Origin: Microcystis elabens FACHB-917
GTDB lineage: Bacteria; Cyanobacteriota; Cyanobacteriia; PCC-6307; Cyanobiaceae
Reading direction: 5' to 3'
DNA: 64,000 nt
NCBI RefSeq assembly: GCF_014698445.1
Contig: NZ_JACJSZ010000001.1
Coordinates: forward strand, 1-64,000
Below, in pieces: positions 62,956 through 64,000 of this stretch; positions within the stretch are counted from its first letter, which is position 1; every line of letters begins with the position of its first letter. Position numbers and translations under genes: made by a program. The notes below the pieces were generated by a model, which saw only the letters and a program-made list of their open reading frames with translations, was not told the origin of the DNA and did no database searches.

Positions 62956-64000
62956 ATGGCCTCGGTGGGCGACAGGCTCGAGCTGGAGATCACCGATCTG
63001 GGTCATGACGGGCAGGGGGTGGGCCGCCACGACGGGCAGGTGGTGTTCGTCAGCGGTGCCCTGCCCGGAGATACCGTGCAAGTACGTCTTCAGGCCGTGG
63101 CGCGGCGCCATCTGGTGGGGCAGCTGCAGCGGGTGCTGACGCCCTCTGCTGACCGTCGCCGGCCCCCCTGCATCCTGGCCGACAACTGCGGAGGCTGCAG
63201 CCTCCAGCCCCTGGTGGACGAAGCCGAGGCCGCCTGGAAGCAGCGCAGCCTGGAGCAGACCCTGCAGCGCATCGGCGGCCTGAGCGCGCCGGTGCGGCCG
63301 CTGCTGCGGGCCGATCCGACCCTGGGCTATCGCAACCGGGCCCTGATTCCGCTGGAACGGCAGGCCGATGGCCGGCTGCGGGCCGGCTACTACCGGCGGG
63401 GCTCGCACCGCATCGTCAACATGGCCCGCTGCCCGGTGCTCGACCCGAGGATCGACGCCCTGATCGCCCCCCTCAAGGCCGACCTGGAGGCCAGCGACTG
63501 GCCGATCGATCGCCACGGCAACGATCCCCAGGCGGTGGAGGGTCCCGGACTGCGCCACCTGGGCCTGCGGGTGGGGGCGGCCACCGGGGAGCTGTTGATC
63601 ACCCTGATCAGCAGTCACGACGATCTGACCGGCCTTGAAGCGCTGGCCGAGGCCTGGTGCGAACGCTGGCCCGGGCTGGTGGGCGTCTGCCTCAACCTCC
63701 AGCCCCTGCCCACCAATCGCCTGATGGGCGACGAGACCCGGGCGATCCACGGCCGGGACTGGCTCCACGAGAGCTTCGCCGGCCTGCGCTTCCGCATCGG
63801 CGCCGACACCTTCTTCCAGGTCAACACCCGCCAGGCCGAACGGCTGGTGCCCCACCTGCTCGAGGCCCTCGGCCCCATTCCCGCCGGCGGCTCCCTGCTC
63901 GATGCCTACTGCGGCATCGGCACCTACAGCCTGCCCCTGGCCGCCGCCGGCTGGCAGGTCAGCGGCCTGGAGCTGCACCCGGGCGCCGTGGCCCTGGCCC
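62956..64000 (+). CDS. rlmD: 23S rRNA (uracil-C5)-methyltransferase, RlmD/RumA family, 3' end outside window
   Basis: The first 348 codons are visible from the ATG at 62956. An N-terminal TRAM domain (LELEITDLGHDGQGVGRHDG) precedes the 4Fe-4S Cys cluster C72, C78 and C81 (CILADNCGGC), with a fourth likely Cys in MARCPVLD. The methyltransferase domain begins near RIGADTFFQVNTRQAERLV, and its SAM-binding motif LLDAYCGIGTYSLPLAAAG is present. The catalytic Cys near the C-terminus lies beyond the right edge. Whether it acts on U1939, U747 or another site cannot be told from this part. Confidence 0.93.
   Translation, partial: MASVGDRLELEITDLGHDGQGVGRHDGQVVFVSGALPGDTVQVRLQAVARRHLVGQLQRVLTPSADRRRPPCILADNCGGCSLQPLVDEAEAAWKQRSLEQTLQRIGGLSAPVRPLLRADPTLGYRNRALIPLERQADGRLRAGYYRRGSHRIVNMARCPVLDPRIDALIAPLKADLEASDWPIDRHGNDPQAVEGPGLRHLGLRVGAATGELLITLISSHDDLTGLEALAEAWCERWPGLVGVCLNLQPLPTNRLMGDETRAIHGRDWLHESFAGLRFRIGADTFFQVNTRQAERLVPHLLEALGPIPAGGSLLDAYCGIGTYSLPLAAAGWQVSGLELHPGAVALA

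Overview
The window reads as chromosome of a GC-rich picocyanobacterium of the Cyanobium / freshwater Synechococcus type. Support comes from an allophycocyanin-B alpha subunit (apcD), a Ycf35/DUF1257 protein, HemJ, the shortened cyanobacterial Hfq, long cyanobacterial-type RibBA, DUF3370, DUF1995 and DUF4330 proteins, and very tight gene packing with many overlaps. The genus is an inference from gene content, not from a marker tree. I found no tRNA, rRNA, CRISPR array, insertion sequence or prophage.

Region 1 (1-18.0 kb) is an accessory secretion locus. It holds the last ~3,380 codons of a giant, cysteine-free, repeat-built exoprotein with calcium-binding (RTX) nonapeptides. A signal-less parvulin-type foldase follows, its start overlapping the exoprotein stop by one base. 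Next come an ABC exporter with a cyclic-nucleotide-binding-like N-terminus and a degenerate C39 domain, then an HlyD-type adaptor. Facing this operon, and overlapping its 3' end, is a second RTX-like, membrane-anchored protein (821 residues) that carries the same ~100-residue module as the giant protein. I infer a dedicated type I secretion system with one giant surface substrate and a possible second substrate or anchor.

Region 2 (18.1-26.1 kb) holds an orphan protein, ribBA, argC, purN, ycf35, an M61 peptidase with a PDZ domain, an amidase and a lysozyme-like membrane protein. Region 3 (26.2-32.8 kb) has pgi followed by the two-enzyme glutathione-dependent formaldehyde oxidation pathway, then hfq and leuS on the minus strand. 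Region 4 (32.8-44.0 kb) has dapF with an unusual Cys-rich tail, a cysteine desulfurase, DUF1995 and DUF4330 proteins, dacB, a coiled-coil DivIVA-like protein, coaD, a flavin reductase, uvrC, hemJ and a PHP phosphoesterase.

Region 5 (44.0-53.6 kb) pairs cobalamin synthesis (cobN) with cobalamin use (metH), with ilvE between them and small conserved proteins after. Region 6 (53.6-61.3 kb) has an SDR oxidoreductase, gpsA, a SpoIID-like protein, Ap4A phosphorylase, a type-3 sigma factor, a DUF3370 protein and an unusual ribbon-helix-helix/J-domain fusion. Region 7 (61.3-62.3 kb) is the only long stretch without a gene and holds a cluster of perfect hairpins. The window ends with apcD, which has a clear terminator, and a divergent rlmD-type RNA methyltransferase cut by the right edge.
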